From Kiritimatiellota bacterium (GTDB taxonomy: Bacteria > Verrucomicrobiota > Lentisphaeria > Victivallales > JAADHT01): 24,084 bases of DNA. Below are positions 7,491-16,854 of this stretch, one piece after another; position 1 is the stretch's first letter, and each line of letters starts with the position of its first letter. The position numbers and the translations under genes were made by a program. The notes under the pieces were generated by a model, which was given only the letters and a program-made list of their open reading frames with translations, did no database searches and had not been told where the DNA came from. The DNA is taken from NCBI GenBank assembly GCA_013151705.1, contig JAADHT010000177.1, forward strand, positions 1 to 24,084, read 5' to 3'.

Positions 7491-8975
7491 ATGGCTGAAA
7501 AAAAGAAAAAATCGTCGAAAAATTCCGGGTCGGAAGATGTGAAAAAGTCCAAAACTGAAAGAGCGGATTCGACTAATCAGCCTGAAAACGACTCCAAAAC
7601 CAAAAGCGGTTCCGCAAAACCCCGGTCTCGAACTGGTCCCGAACCAAAAGAAACTCCGAAATTCAAAAACCATCCCTATTTCGAACAGAAAAAGCGTCGA
7701 TCGGAAAAGGTCAAGACTCCCGAGCGTCCATCCACTCAGAATCCTTTCATCAACATCCTGGATCAACATAGAAACCACCAGTTGCGCGTGGCGAAAATCA
7801 TCGCCGTTTTGATGATATTCATCATTATAGCCTTTGTCGTTGGCATGTTCTATTCCAATTTGAAAAGCCGAAGAAAACAGGCGAAAATAGTGGCCAACAT
7901 CGAAAAAAGGGTCGCGTTGTACCGTGACAAGGCCAAGAACGGTAGCGTGTACGAACGCAACACGTCGTTGTCGAAAGCCATCGCCACCACATATGTCGGC
8001 CAGCTCAAGGATTGGAAACACAAAAACTATTGGATAACCGCGAGAAAAAAACTTTTCGATTCCGTCACGCCGGTGCTGCCCAAACCGCGGAAGAATTTCA
8101 TCCTTCCATCTCTGGCGCTCGACATGGCTTTCATTCCAAGGGGTACGTTTCGAATGGGGCGCGGGCCGAGTGAAGTCAATGGCGCCGCGTTTGACGAGCT
8201 GCCAAAGCATTCCGTCAGATTGGAGTACCATTTCTGGATGGCCAAAACCGAGACGACCAATTTTCAATACCGAATATTCTATCCCGGATACGGAACGCGT
8301 CGATGGAACGATTACACCTTCAACCTCCCGTCGCAACCGGCGGTGTTCATCTCCTGGCACTTGGCCAACGAATTTTGCGAAATGCTGACTTGGCGCGAGA
8401 AGAAGGCTGGCAGACTGCCGGCGGGTTACATCTATCGTCTGCCGACCGAGGCCGAATGGGAATACGCCTGCAGGGCGGGAGTCAACACCCGGTTCTACTG
8501 GGGAAACTCGTTTTCTCCGAACGGCGTCAAATTCGCCAATGTCCTCGACAAGCGAAGCGCCAGGTTCCTCGACTGCGACACCTCCAAGGACGCTCCGGCG
8601 AGGGATGGTCATTTCGTTACGGCTCCTGTCGGAAGTTTCAAACCGAACGCCTTCGGACTATACGATATGAGTGGAAATGTATGGGAATGGTGTTTTGACT
8701 GGTACAATCCGAAAGCGTACGACGATTTGCCGGAACTGAATCCCGCGCAGACCAAACCGGTTGTGATCGAGCTTGAGATACTGGGAAATTTCGAGAGGAA
8801 ACGCGTCATAGAAACCACCGCCAGAATAATCAGGGGTGGTGGATGTCTCAGCCCCCCATCCGATTGCCGTTCCGCGACGCGCGACAAGCTCATTCAGGAG
8901 AAACGCGATATGGGCGTGGGCTTCCGCGTCGTTCTCGCTCCGAAAATCGAGGACTTGACATCGTCTTCCGAGTAA
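7491..8975 (+). CDS. Membrane-anchored FGE/SUMF1-like domain protein
   Basis: This is a 494-residue protein. Residues 1-100 are lysine/serine-rich and probably disordered and cytoplasmic, and one membrane segment lies at about 103-121 (IIAVLMIFIIIAFVVGMFY). A linker follows, then a formylglycine-generating-enzyme-like domain from about 210 to 484. Domain hallmarks are MAFIPRGTFRMG (212-223), RLPTEAEWEYACR (316-328), FGLYDMSGNVWEWC (388-401), IIRGGG (446-451) and MGVGFRVV (474-481). The cysteines near the end, C452 and C459 (GGGCLSPPSDCRSATR), are not spaced like the paired catalytic cysteines of true FGE, so sulfatase maturation should not be assumed; many such domains bind ligands or have other roles. 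The domain would face the periplasm. It is translated four bases after hisS, so an operon is likely. Confidence 0.85.
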   Translation: MAEKKKKSSKNSGSEDVKKSKTERADSTNQPENDSKTKSGSAKPRSRTGPEPKETPKFKNHPYFEQKKRRSEKVKTPERPSTQNPFINILDQHRNHQLRVAKIIAVLMIFIIIAFVVGMFYSNLKSRRKQAKIVANIEKRVALYRDKAKNGSVYERNTSLSKAIATTYVGQLKDWKHKNYWITARKKLFDSVTPVLPKPRKNFILPSLALDMAFIPRGTFRMGRGPSEVNGAAFDELPKHSVRLEYHFWMAKTETTNFQYRIFYPGYGTRRWNDYTFNLPSQPAVFISWHLANEFCEMLTWREKKAGRLPAGYIYRLPTEAEWEYACRAGVNTRFYWGNSFSPNGVKFANVLDKRSARFLDCDTSKDAPARDGHFVTAPVGSFKPNAFGLYDMSGNVWEWCFDWYNPKAYDDLPELNPAQTKPVVIELEILGNFERKRVIETTARIIRGGGCLSPPSDCRSATRDKLIQEKRDMGVGFRVVLAPKIEDLTSSSE

Positions 8976-9123
8976 AAAAAGATCAAATTCAGTACTATCG
9001 ACATAAGCCGTTTTTGGCTGAAAATTTCCGCTTGAAAAATGGGCGTTCAAATGGACGGAATTACCAAACTCTGGAATTCTTTAGCATCGCCATCTCCGAC
9101 CCAAACAGGGAAATATCTGAAAA

Positions 9124-10251
9124 ATGAATTTAATAAAAACAAAAGTCTCGGCGGTTGAATGTCGAGGTTACGATCGCGACGTGCTCCGCGCGAAAGTCGC
9201 GGAAGTCGTGGAACTCGCCGGCGGCTGGCCCGAATCGATTTTGCGGGCTAAAAAAATACTCCTCAAACCGAATCTGCTCAGCGCGAGACCCCCGGAACAG
9301 GCTGTCACCACCCATCCGGAACTCGTAAGGGCCGTCGTCCGCGAGCTTCGCGACGCCACGACCGCAAAAATAGCGCTGGGCGACAGTCCGGCCGGGAGCC
9401 CGACCTGGGACAAGCTTTGGACCGAGACTGGTATGAAAAAAATCTCGGAGGAGGAGAATTTCGAACTTATTCAGTTCGAGAATGTGAAAAAACTCGATTC
9501 CGCCGGTGGCGACGTCATTCCGGTTTTGAAGGAGCTCGACGATTTCGATGCCGTCGTGTCCCTTCCCAAACTCAAGCCCCACATCCTCACTAAACTGACC
9601 GCCGCCGTGAAAAACTCATATGGATTGATTCCGGGGAAGGCGAAAAGCATGTTTCATGGGCAATACCAGGCACCCGTCAAAATGGCGGGATTTCTAGTGG
9701 ATTGCTACGAACTGCTCAAGCCGGATTTCGTGATAATGGACGGCGTCGTCTGCATGGAGGGCGAGGGGCCGGCGAACGGCTCGCCATACGATTTGGGCAT
9801 TGTTTTCGCTTCGGCGGACGCGCTGGCGGTCGATTCCCGCGCCTGCCGCGTCTACGGTTACGAATACGGCGAAATACCGCTTTTGGCGATGACCGCCGAA
9901 AGAGGTCTAGGGGCCGCGGACGACGCTTCAATCGAGGAGACGGGCGACGCTTGGGACATAGTCAAAGCGGCTTCCCCTAAACGCTCGCATTCAGATTTTC
10001 TTCACAAGGTGCCGCAAGGCATGTTCCATCTGCTTACCTATATTTTGAGTTACCGGCCAGCCGTGGACCAGAGGAAATGCGTGAAATGCGGAATGTGCGC
10101 TAAAGTCTGCAGCCAGGACGCCATAACCGTGAAAAACGGAAAATACGTCGTTAAAACGGGAAAATGCATTTTATGCATGTGCTGCATGGAATCCTGCGCT
10201 TCCCATGCTATATCACTTAAATCCCTCTGGAAACGCGTCATCGGACTCTGA
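9124..10251 (+). CDS. DUF362 protein with two [4Fe-4S] ferredoxin motifs
   Basis: This is a 375-residue protein. Residues 1-290 are the DUF362 domain: ILLKPNLLSA at 45-54, HPELVRAVV at 64-72, LGDSPAGSP at 85-93, LPKLKPH at 147-153, and a region ending near GYEYGEIPLL. The C-terminus has two cluster motifs, CVKCGMCAKVC at 319-329 and CILCMCCMESC at 348-358, typical of a two-cluster bacterial ferredoxin domain. DUF362 proteins are often annotated as iron-sulfur proteins of uncertain function. An electron-transfer role is inferred from the clusters only. The start ATG has AGGGA about 12 bases upstream. It lies 148 bases after the FGE-like gene and could be read with it. Confidence 0.9.
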   Translation: MNLIKTKVSAVECRGYDRDVLRAKVAEVVELAGGWPESILRAKKILLKPNLLSARPPEQAVTTHPELVRAVVRELRDATTAKIALGDSPAGSPTWDKLWTETGMKKISEEENFELIQFENVKKLDSAGGDVIPVLKELDDFDAVVSLPKLKPHILTKLTAAVKNSYGLIPGKAKSMFHGQYQAPVKMAGFLVDCYELLKPDFVIMDGVVCMEGEGPANGSPYDLGIVFASADALAVDSRACRVYGYEYGEIPLLAMTAERGLGAADDASIEETGDAWDIVKAASPKRSHSDFLHKVPQGMFHLLTYILSYRPAVDQRKCVKCGMCAKVCSQDAITVKNGKYVVKTGKCILCMCCMESCASHAISLKSLWKRVIGL

Positions 10252-10431
10252 TATTAAACCGACGGTCAAGTCAAACAGGTTGGTGTCGCGTTAAAGTAAT
10301 CTCACTTCATCATCGCCGAGTTCGATCATTCGTGATTTCATCCATGCATGATGTTTGGATATCAACCTTTGAGATTCTTTATCATCGATCAGATTATTGA
10401 GTTCATAGGGGTCGTTCGCATTCGGACTTCA
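10252..10431. other. Convergent intergenic region, no terminator recognised
   Basis: The DUF362 and RecC-like genes meet here. I looked for a GC-rich hairpin with a T run in either direction and found none; a short ATCCATGCATGAT palindrome-like stretch is near 10340. Nothing coding is evident. Confidence 0.4.
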
Positions 10432-13400
10432 TCAAGCATTCGCGGCGTGGAAAATGGGAGCCAGTCTTTCGTGGTATTTCTCCAACGCGTCTTCGGGCGG
10501 AGCGGGTTTCAAGACTTTCAAAAGCGGCGAATATTCCCGTTCGAAGCCTTCCTCCAAGATCTCCTCCAACTTTGTTTTCAATGATAGCAGCGTTTCATCC
10601 GGCAGTTCGGATATGCGGTATTCGAGAAAAAGTTTGTTTCTGCCGGTTTTCAATAGTCTCTCCGCGCCTCCGGCGTCAAATATATTGAGTTTCTCAGTCG
10701 CTGAATAGGGGAGATAATCGAACGGTGAGTCGAGGTAGGTGGCAATCAATGATTTCAAATAACTCGCGGGAGTGTTTTTGGAACCGCCAATTGTTGTGAG
10801 GCATTCCGGCGTGAGTGAACATATACGCTGGTCGTTTCCGAAAATCATATAGACTTGAAAATTATTGGAGACGACATGCGCGGCGTCGGCGTCCGCAAGC
10901 ATGGCGCACCAGAAAAGAAAGGGCGGAATCAACTGTTTAGGTAATTTTGATTTCTTGCCGGATGTGAGGACCAAGGTCGCCATCGCCTTTCCCGTGGATT
11001 CTCGCCACAAATCGCCAGAAACACCGGAGAGCTCGACCTCGCGTCCGTCGTCGAGCGCCAATCTCAAAGGCGGCAGCGCTATAGTCGGAGTGGAGGCCGG
11101 TTCGGCATCGCCGAAAAGAATCGGACCGTCCAATGGGGATAAAGCGGTCAGTGAGGAACGAAAATCGGCGAGGGCGTCCTCGTGTTTGGGGTCGAATATT
11201 TTGTTCAGGTCGGTGAAGAGGGGAATGGGTTCGAGAGATTTTCGCAAATTCCTTTCGTATGCGTCCCGCAGACATTCGCTAAAAAGCTTTTCGGAGTAGG
11301 CGGGATTTTTGAAATAAAGCTCCGAGGCGTCGGTGAATAACGTGTATTTGCCCAAGGCGTCGATGGAGAAGGGCTCGTTCGCCGCCAACGCGGGATCGTC
11401 GCCGTCGTCGATATCAACTCCGTACCGTTTGAGTGTCGCATCCAGAGGATTTTCGAGAAAAGCCTTTAAATCATTCAAGTTGACTTGTTCGATGTTGTTT
11501 CTGGTCGAAACGGAGCGAACGCTTCGGGGCATTGGTTTCCGATGGTTTTCGTCGTCGCTGAGAATCCGGGTTGCCGTTTTCGCGAGTTCCGCGATATCGA
11601 GATTTTGGGATTCAGTCGCCGCCTTCAAGGCCGCCGCGAGTTTCGCGGGAGCGTTTTCCCGGAGCGCCATTGCCGCTAGTATCCAGTTGGCCGTCGAATA
11701 GCTGAAATTGAAATCAAACGGCGAATCATCGGTTGGGGGAATGAAGCATTCAGGCTCGGAACCGATTAAAGGGACGACGCATTCCGGAAATGTTTCAAAA
11801 CCATCGTCCCCCATTGCTTTAAACTTTTCCGGCACCAATGGAGCCGCATTGCGAGCCACCATCCTGACAACGGATGATGGTGGTGTAATCGTCTCCTTTT
11901 TCACGTCGCGGGCCACATAGGACAAGTAGAGTTTTTCCCGGACGCACATGAGGGTTTCGAGAAACAGGTATTTCATGCTTTCAACGCGGTTCACGTCCCC
12001 GATTTTCCGTGACCTGAGTCTCAAATCCATCGCGTCGTTTTCCGGCGAGCCCGGGAAACTCGACTCGTCCAGGCCCAGAATGTAGACCAGTTTGAACGGG
12101 ATGGGACGCATGGGTTGCAGGGTCGCCATTACCACGCCGCCGCTGAGATATCGTCCTCGCCCCGCGGGAATGGATGCCGTTTCCGCGCGGATGAGAGTGC
12201 GGACATCGTCGAAATCCAGGATGGTTCCGGCATCGCGCAGTATGGTCAGGCGCTCGAAGGTGGAGACGATAGACGCGCGGACGGACTCCTCCTGCGGAAT
12301 ATCGTCGGGAATGGCGAGAAATTCATCCAGAAAGCTGGTGAATTCGGAGCGCCACTCATCGACGGAGCCGTTGAATGCGGTCAACGCGCGGAAATCGCGG
12401 AGACGCTCCAGCACAAGACTAAGTTTTCCGGTCGACTCGGAATCCAGTTTATCCAGGGGGAAGAGCCCGTTCACTTCCTCCAATCCATCGGTCACGCATC
12501 CCAGCCGCAACCTTTTCAGTCCATTGGACCAGGAGAAAAGGCCCTCCAACTCCGGAGGTTCGTAGAGTTTGTCCCACCCGCGGAACACGCCGAGAGCCTC
12601 GATCGCGTCGAGCCATTTCAGCACTTCGCCGTCGTCGCAAGCAACCGCTTGTTGGAAACAGGGATTGCGGAACAGAGCGAACACGTCGTCCCTCGGGAAA
12701 TCCTTTTCCAAAACGGCGATGAGCGATTCGATTCCGCGGGCGTAATGGCTCTCCACCGCCGCGTTGGAATCGACCAAGGAGTATGGCACGGGTTTGAATC
12801 CGTTTTGGGATTTCGCGTCGAAAACGCTTTTGAGCACCGGCTGATAGCGTTTCATATCGACCACGAGAACCGCGATGTCCGAGAGGCGCAAATCCTGGTT
12901 TCGGCTCATATTGAAGAGGATGCTGTCGTGGACGCTCTCCACCTCCCGATGTATTGAGGGGGAGGCGCATATCTGGAGCGAACGCATTTCCGCGGGAGAA
13001 ATGGTTGGAGAGGACGGGTTCGTTCGAGTCCGCACCGCGTTTTGAACGGCGCGCAGTAGCGAGCCGGATTCCGTCGATTCTTCGGAGGCGTCGATCCAGT
13101 GGTTTTCGAAACGCGCGTTGGCGAACGCCGCGTCTTCCTCCAAATCGCTGTATATTTTCAGCATTTCCCTTCCTGGTTTTCCGAATTCCTTCAGTAGCTG
13201 GTTCTCCAGTTCGCCGGGAGGCTCCAACTCCTCGAAAATCTCGGTGGAGGCCGAGCCGGAGTCGGGAGCGGAGTTGCGCGACACCCGCGTTTTCCTCAAA
13301 CGCACCCTCCATTTGTCCTCGGCCGGCGTGGAGACATCCTCCCAGAACTCGGCGCAGACGTTCAGGTGGTAGATAGTCACGTTGATAAGTTGTCCCAGAC

Positions 13401-14139
13401 GGAAGAGAAGGTCGCGGTGTCGGTTTGAAAGCCTGCTCGGAGTGAAGACGCGCAGATGAAAGGGGAACGGTCCGCCGCCGCGTTCGGCGATCTCGTCGCA
13501 AACGACATCGGCGTATTGAAACAGCGTGAAGCGGCGATTTTGAGCGGCGAAAGCTATCCCACCTTCCGCGAAAATCGCGTTGTGAAGAAACATTTGAGCT
13601 TTTTCCAGACGAATGAGATCGCCGTCGGCGGCGTCCGCGAATCTCGCGGTTCCCCTCGACCACCCCTCGACCATATCCGGGCGATGCATCTCGTATTCGA
13701 GAAACCGGGTCGCCATTCGTTCGCACAACTGCCACAGTTTCAGTTTGGAGACTTCGCCGTTCTCCATGAAAAACGCCCGGAACGGCTCCAACTCGTCCTT
13801 TGAATCGTCCGACAGCGCCAGCATCACCATTTGCGCGAGCGTTTTGGAATCAAGCCTGACGGGGTCGGTCCGCGATATTCCGGAGGCTTCTCGCAGGCGG
13901 GTCAAGACATTCCACAATCCCCCCTCCAAAAACGGGAATTCCACGTTGGCGCAGACCTTGCTTCGCTCCGCGATGGAGATTTTCAAATACTCCGCCATGT
14001 TTTTGTTTGGAACGAGAACTTGGAGCGATTCGAAAAGGTCGCCTTTCATTCTTTCATTCCGGAGGTCGTCCGCAAGCAATTCGGCGAGTTTCTCCGCGAA
14101 ATCGCTGAAAATTATCTTTATGGACACAATGTCGGGCAT
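10432..14139 (-). CDS. recC: RecC-like exodeoxyribonuclease V gamma subunit
   Basis: RecC is the Chi-recognising, helicase-like but inactive subunit of RecBCD, which resects double-strand breaks. This protein is 1,235 residues, close to the family length of about 1,120. The most telling stretch is at about residues 665-700, where VVMATLQPMRPIPFKLVYIL and then GLDESSFP match the RecC motif around PMRSIPFK. The N-terminal region (residues 1-330) and a C-terminal nuclease-like domain starting near NIEQVNLNDLKAFLENPLDA also fit RecC layout. ATG 14137-14139 has AAGGG upstream and is preferred to the longer frame from 14217. No recB or recD is adjacent. AddB would be the alternative, but the motif favours RecC. 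Confidence 0.85.
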   Translation of the reverse strand: MPDIVSIKIIFSDFAEKLAELLADDLRNERMKGDLFESLQVLVPNKNMAEYLKISIAERSKVCANVEFPFLEGGLWNVLTRLREASGISRTDPVRLDSKTLAQMVMLALSDDSKDELEPFRAFFMENGEVSKLKLWQLCERMATRFLEYEMHRPDMVEGWSRGTARFADAADGDLIRLEKAQMFLHNAIFAEGGIAFAAQNRRFTLFQYADVVCDEIAERGGGPFPFHLRVFTPSRLSNRHRDLLFRLGQLINVTIYHLNVCAEFWEDVSTPAEDKWRVRLRKTRVSRNSAPDSGSASTEIFEELEPPGELENQLLKEFGKPGREMLKIYSDLEEDAAFANARFENHWIDASEESTESGSLLRAVQNAVRTRTNPSSPTISPAEMRSLQICASPSIHREVESVHDSILFNMSRNQDLRLSDIAVLVVDMKRYQPVLKSVFDAKSQNGFKPVPYSLVDSNAAVESHYARGIESLIAVLEKDFPRDDVFALFRNPCFQQAVACDDGEVLKWLDAIEALGVFRGWDKLYEPPELEGLFSWSNGLKRLRLGCVTDGLEEVNGLFPLDKLDSESTGKLSLVLERLRDFRALTAFNGSVDEWRSEFTSFLDEFLAIPDDIPQEESVRASIVSTFERLTILRDAGTILDFDDVRTLIRAETASIPAGRGRYLSGGVVMATLQPMRPIPFKLVYILGLDESSFPGSPENDAMDLRLRSRKIGDVNRVESMKYLFLETLMCVREKLYLSYVARDVKKETITPPSSVVRMVARNAAPLVPEKFKAMGDDGFETFPECVVPLIGSEPECFIPPTDDSPFDFNFSYSTANWILAAMALRENAPAKLAAALKAATESQNLDIAELAKTATRILSDDENHRKPMPRSVRSVSTRNNIEQVNLNDLKAFLENPLDATLKRYGVDIDDGDDPALAANEPFSIDALGKYTLFTDASELYFKNPAYSEKLFSECLRDAYERNLRKSLEPIPLFTDLNKIFDPKHEDALADFRSSLTALSPLDGPILFGDAEPASTPTIALPPLRLALDDGREVELSGVSGDLWRESTGKAMATLVLTSGKKSKLPKQLIPPFLFWCAMLADADAAHVVSNNFQVYMIFGNDQRICSLTPECLTTIGGSKNTPASYLKSLIATYLDSPFDYLPYSATEKLNIFDAGGAERLLKTGRNKLFLEYRISELPDETLLSLKTKLEEILEEGFEREYSPLLKVLKPAPPEDALEKYHERLAPIFHAANA

Positions 14140-14384
14140 ATTTCGCGAACCCTTGCTTCGATTGTGGACGTTTTGGAGCATCGGTTGGGAATCTACTCCG
14201 AAACGATGATATTTCAATGGAAACGTGGAATTATCCCCCGTCGTATGCCGCGGGTGTTTTTGCGCTCATAGCTTGCCCGCCTGTGGAGGGATCGCAAAGT
14301 ACCGGCGTAGTTTGCGTTCTATGTAGGCGAACAAGCCTTTAGTTTGAAGTGCGGGACCCGGTATTAGCGCAGTTGGGTGGCTGG
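14140..14384. other. Intergenic region upstream of the RecC-like gene and downstream of uvrB
   Basis: No gene is seen. It includes CGTAGTTTGCGTTCT at 14306-14320, a near copy of 3685-3699. No clear intrinsic terminator follows the uvrB stop. The recC promoter is presumably here. Confidence 0.35.
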
Positions 14385-16358
14385 TTAGTCGTCGGATTCT
14401 TCAGACAGTTTTTTAATCGAGTCCCTGATGTCGGCCGCTCGCTCGAACTCCAGCGTCTCCGCAGCTTTCATCATCTCCCGCTCGAGATCGACGATCAAAT
14501 CAGCGAGTTCCGCGTCCGTCTCCGGAACGGCTTCGCCGGCAACTTTCGCGGTCCAGCGTTTCGACGCTATCGGTCCCACATCGTCCCGTATCTCTTTTTG
14601 GATTGTCTTCGGTGTTATCCCGTGTTTCTCGTTGTATTCCATCTGCCGGTCGCGTCTCTCTCGGGAGGTCTCCAGCAGATATCGCATGCTGTCCGTTATG
14701 TCGTCGGCGTAGAGAATCACCTTGCCGTTCACGTTTCGCGCGGCGCGGCCGGCCACTTGCACCAGCGAGCGTTTCGACCGCAGAAATCCCTCCTTGTCGG
14801 CATCGAGAATAGCGACGAGCGCGACTTCCGGAAGGTCGATTCCCTCCCTCAAAAGATTTATGCCTATCAGGCAGTCGAACGCGCCCTCGCGAAGTTCGCG
14901 GAGGGTTCTCACCCTTTGGATGGCGTCGAGTTCCGAATGGATGTATTTCGCCCTTATCCCAAGCTCTTTGAGGTAGTCGGAGAGACGTTCCGCGCTTTTT
15001 TTCGTGAGGGTGGTCGCCAAAACGCGCTCGCTTCTTGCGGCGTATTCGCGGACTTCGCGGATCAGGTCGTCGATCTGCCCCGTCAAAGGGCGCACTTCCA
15101 CCACCGGATCGAGAAGTCCCGTCGGTCTGACGACCTGTTTGACCGCCTCGCCTCCGGAGAGCTCCAGTTCGTAGTCTCCCGGTGTCGCCGAAACGTGAAT
15201 GGCCGCCCTACCGGTCAGTTCGGTGAACTCCTCGAAAGTAAGCGGACGGTTGTCCAGAGCTGATGGCAGACGGAAGCCGTGCTCGACGAGAGTTTGCTTT
15301 CTGCTTTGGTCGGCCTTGTACATAGCTCTCACCTGCGGGATGGATGCGTGGGACTCGTCGATGATGGTTATGAAATCGTCCGGGAAAAAATCTATAAGAC
15401 AGAACGGGCGGCTGCCCGGAGGTCTTCCCGAGAGATGCCTGGCATAGTTTTCGATGCCGCCGCAGTAGCCTATTTCGCGCATCATCTCGATATCGTACGT
15501 CGTTCTTTGGTAGATTCTCTGCGCCTCAACCAGCAAGTTGTTCCTTTCAAAATAGTCCACGCGCTCGCGCATTTCGCGTTCTATGGACACGCAGGCCGTC
15601 CGTATTCTCTCGGCGGGCATCACGAAATGGCGGCAGGGGAAGAGAACGGCTTTGGGTTTCGCCTCCAGCTTGTCGCCTGTGAGGGAATCGTGACGCGATA
15701 TCGATTCGACCTCTTCCCCCCAGAATTCGAACCGGGTGAACTCGTCCTTTTGAGGGGAGAACACGTCCACGGTGTCGCCTCTGACTCGGAATTCCCCGCT
15801 TGCCGGCGCGATGTCGTTGCGTTCGTATTGGATTTCCACTAGTGATTTCAGAAAGTCGTTTCTCTTCAGCGCGGCGCCCTTTTCGATGGTAACGCACATA
15901 AATTCGTAGTCCTCCGGCGATCCCAAACCGTAGATGCAAGAGACGCTGGCGACTATTATCACATCCCTTCTCTCGATCAGCGCCGCGGTGGCGGAGAGAC
16001 GATATCGCTCGATGTCCTCGTTGATGCTGGCGTCTTTGGCTATGTAGGTGTCGGTTTGGGGAAGATAGGATTCCGGCAGATAGTAGTCGTAGTAACTTAT
16101 GAAGAACTCCACCGCGTTCCGCGGAAAGAAGGATTTGAACTCGCTGAACAACTGCGCCGCCAAAGTCTTGTTGTGCGAGAACACCAGCACCGGTCGATCG
16201 AATTCCGCTATGACGTTGGCCAGCGTGAAGGTTTTTCCGGAGCCGGTGACACCGAGAAGAGTCTGGTTCATCCGCGAATTCCGCAGACCGTCCACGAGTT
16301 CAGCCACCGCTTCCGGTTGGTCCCCGGCCGTTTTGAATTCCGATTCCAAATGAAACAT
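14385..16358 (-). CDS. uvrB: UvrABC excision nuclease subunit B
   Basis: UvrB is the ATP-dependent damage-verifying subunit of nucleotide excision repair; it takes the lesion from UvrA and recruits UvrC. It is 657 residues, the normal length. Visible are the Walker A GVTGSGKT at 36-43, the damage-probing beta-hairpin around YYDYYLPESYLPQTDTYI (89-106), the DESH box, the helicase motifs around LREGIDLPEVALVAILDADK and QVAGRAARN, and a C-terminal UVR domain (LIVDLEREMMKAAETLEFE) that binds UvrC. Start ATG 16356-16358 is supported by AGAGGC seven bases upstream and the family start MFHLESEFKTAGDQPEA. The frame upstream of it is encoded by a repeat copy and is not part of the protein. Confidence 0.97.
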   Translation of the reverse strand: MFHLESEFKTAGDQPEAVAELVDGLRNSRMNQTLLGVTGSGKTFTLANVIAEFDRPVLVFSHNKTLAAQLFSEFKSFFPRNAVEFFISYYDYYLPESYLPQTDTYIAKDASINEDIERYRLSATAALIERRDVIIVASVSCIYGLGSPEDYEFMCVTIEKGAALKRNDFLKSLVEIQYERNDIAPASGEFRVRGDTVDVFSPQKDEFTRFEFWGEEVESISRHDSLTGDKLEAKPKAVLFPCRHFVMPAERIRTACVSIEREMRERVDYFERNNLLVEAQRIYQRTTYDIEMMREIGYCGGIENYARHLSGRPPGSRPFCLIDFFPDDFITIIDESHASIPQVRAMYKADQSRKQTLVEHGFRLPSALDNRPLTFEEFTELTGRAAIHVSATPGDYELELSGGEAVKQVVRPTGLLDPVVEVRPLTGQIDDLIREVREYAARSERVLATTLTKKSAERLSDYLKELGIRAKYIHSELDAIQRVRTLRELREGAFDCLIGINLLREGIDLPEVALVAILDADKEGFLRSKRSLVQVAGRAARNVNGKVILYADDITDSMRYLLETSRERRDRQMEYNEKHGITPKTIQKEIRDDVGPIASKRWTAKVAGEAVPETDAELADLIVDLEREMMKAAETLEFERAADIRDSIKKLSEESDD

Positions 16359-16364
16359 TGAAAA

Positions 16365-16405
16365 GCCTCTAAAACTCGAATATCGAAATAAGAAGCACGA
16401 AACAA
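16365..16405 (-). repeat. Repeat copy A abutting the uvrB ribosome binding site
   Basis: On the minus strand this reads from a TTGTTTCGTGCTTCT block to GATATTCGAG and ends TTTTAGAGGC. Its 31-base core (16375-16405) matches 17853-17883 at 30 of 31 positions. The terminal AGAGGC serves as the uvrB Shine-Dalgarno, so the repeat lies directly in the translation start region. Confidence 0.75.
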
Positions 16406-16468
16406 CTCTTGTAGCTGTTGTCTTAATGAACGCGGAAATAGCAAAAGGCGCCATTTTTCAAATTAGCG

Positions 16469-16846
16469 TCAGACAATCGACGGGGCCAGCTTCTCCACGG
16501 GCACCGGCAAAACCGAGCGGTTTTCTATGGATTGAATAGCGAGTTTCGCGAGATAGGTCGAATTAAATCCGGCGAGCTCGTCGCAAGGCGACGGTGTGTC
16601 GTTCAGTATCGCGTCCACGAAGGAGTCCAACATATTACGGTGTCCTTTATCAACTGTCAAGAAGTCGCTTCCGGCTTTGCTGTTCGCGAGATTCGCGACT
16701 CGATCGCGGTATTTCGCCATAAATCCCGCGAATCCGCCTTCCTTTCCGACCTCCGGATTGGGGTCGTGCCGCAAATCGAATATCTCCCGATCAAGGTCTG
16801 GAACTCCGAAGTATTCGTTTTCGACGAAACAAAGGTTTCTGAACAG
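16469..16846 (-). pseudogene. C-terminal remnant of a Gfo/Idh/MocA-type oxidoreductase
   Basis: The frame is open from just after a TAA at 16847-16849 to the stop at 16469, about 125 codons. The reading LFRNLCFVENEYFGVPD, then PSPCDELAGFNSTYLAKL and a C-terminus SIENRSVLPVPVEKLAP, is typical of the C-terminal end of Gfo/Idh/MocA sugar dehydrogenases (the segment before the last helix: a small domain with HRNMLDSFVDAIL). The N-terminal Rossmann half with the NAD(P)-binding glycines is absent, and only eight bases separate it from the RDD gene stop. No start codon with a ribosome binding site is seen; the first plausible start is TTG 16774. It is most likely a deletion remnant and probably not functional. 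Confidence 0.65.
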
Positions 16847-16854
16847 TTACAAAA

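Noticed and set aside
7470..8612. Minus-strand frame of 380 codons opposite the FGE-like gene
   Set aside because: It shows no domain and has an F/R-rich composition. The plus-strand gene has clear FGE motifs and sits directly after hisS.
12449..13735. Minus-strand frame of 428 codons inside the RecC-like gene
   Set aside because: It is very arginine- and glycine-rich, as expected from an out-of-frame reading of GC-rich codons, and overlaps a recognised gene on the same strand.
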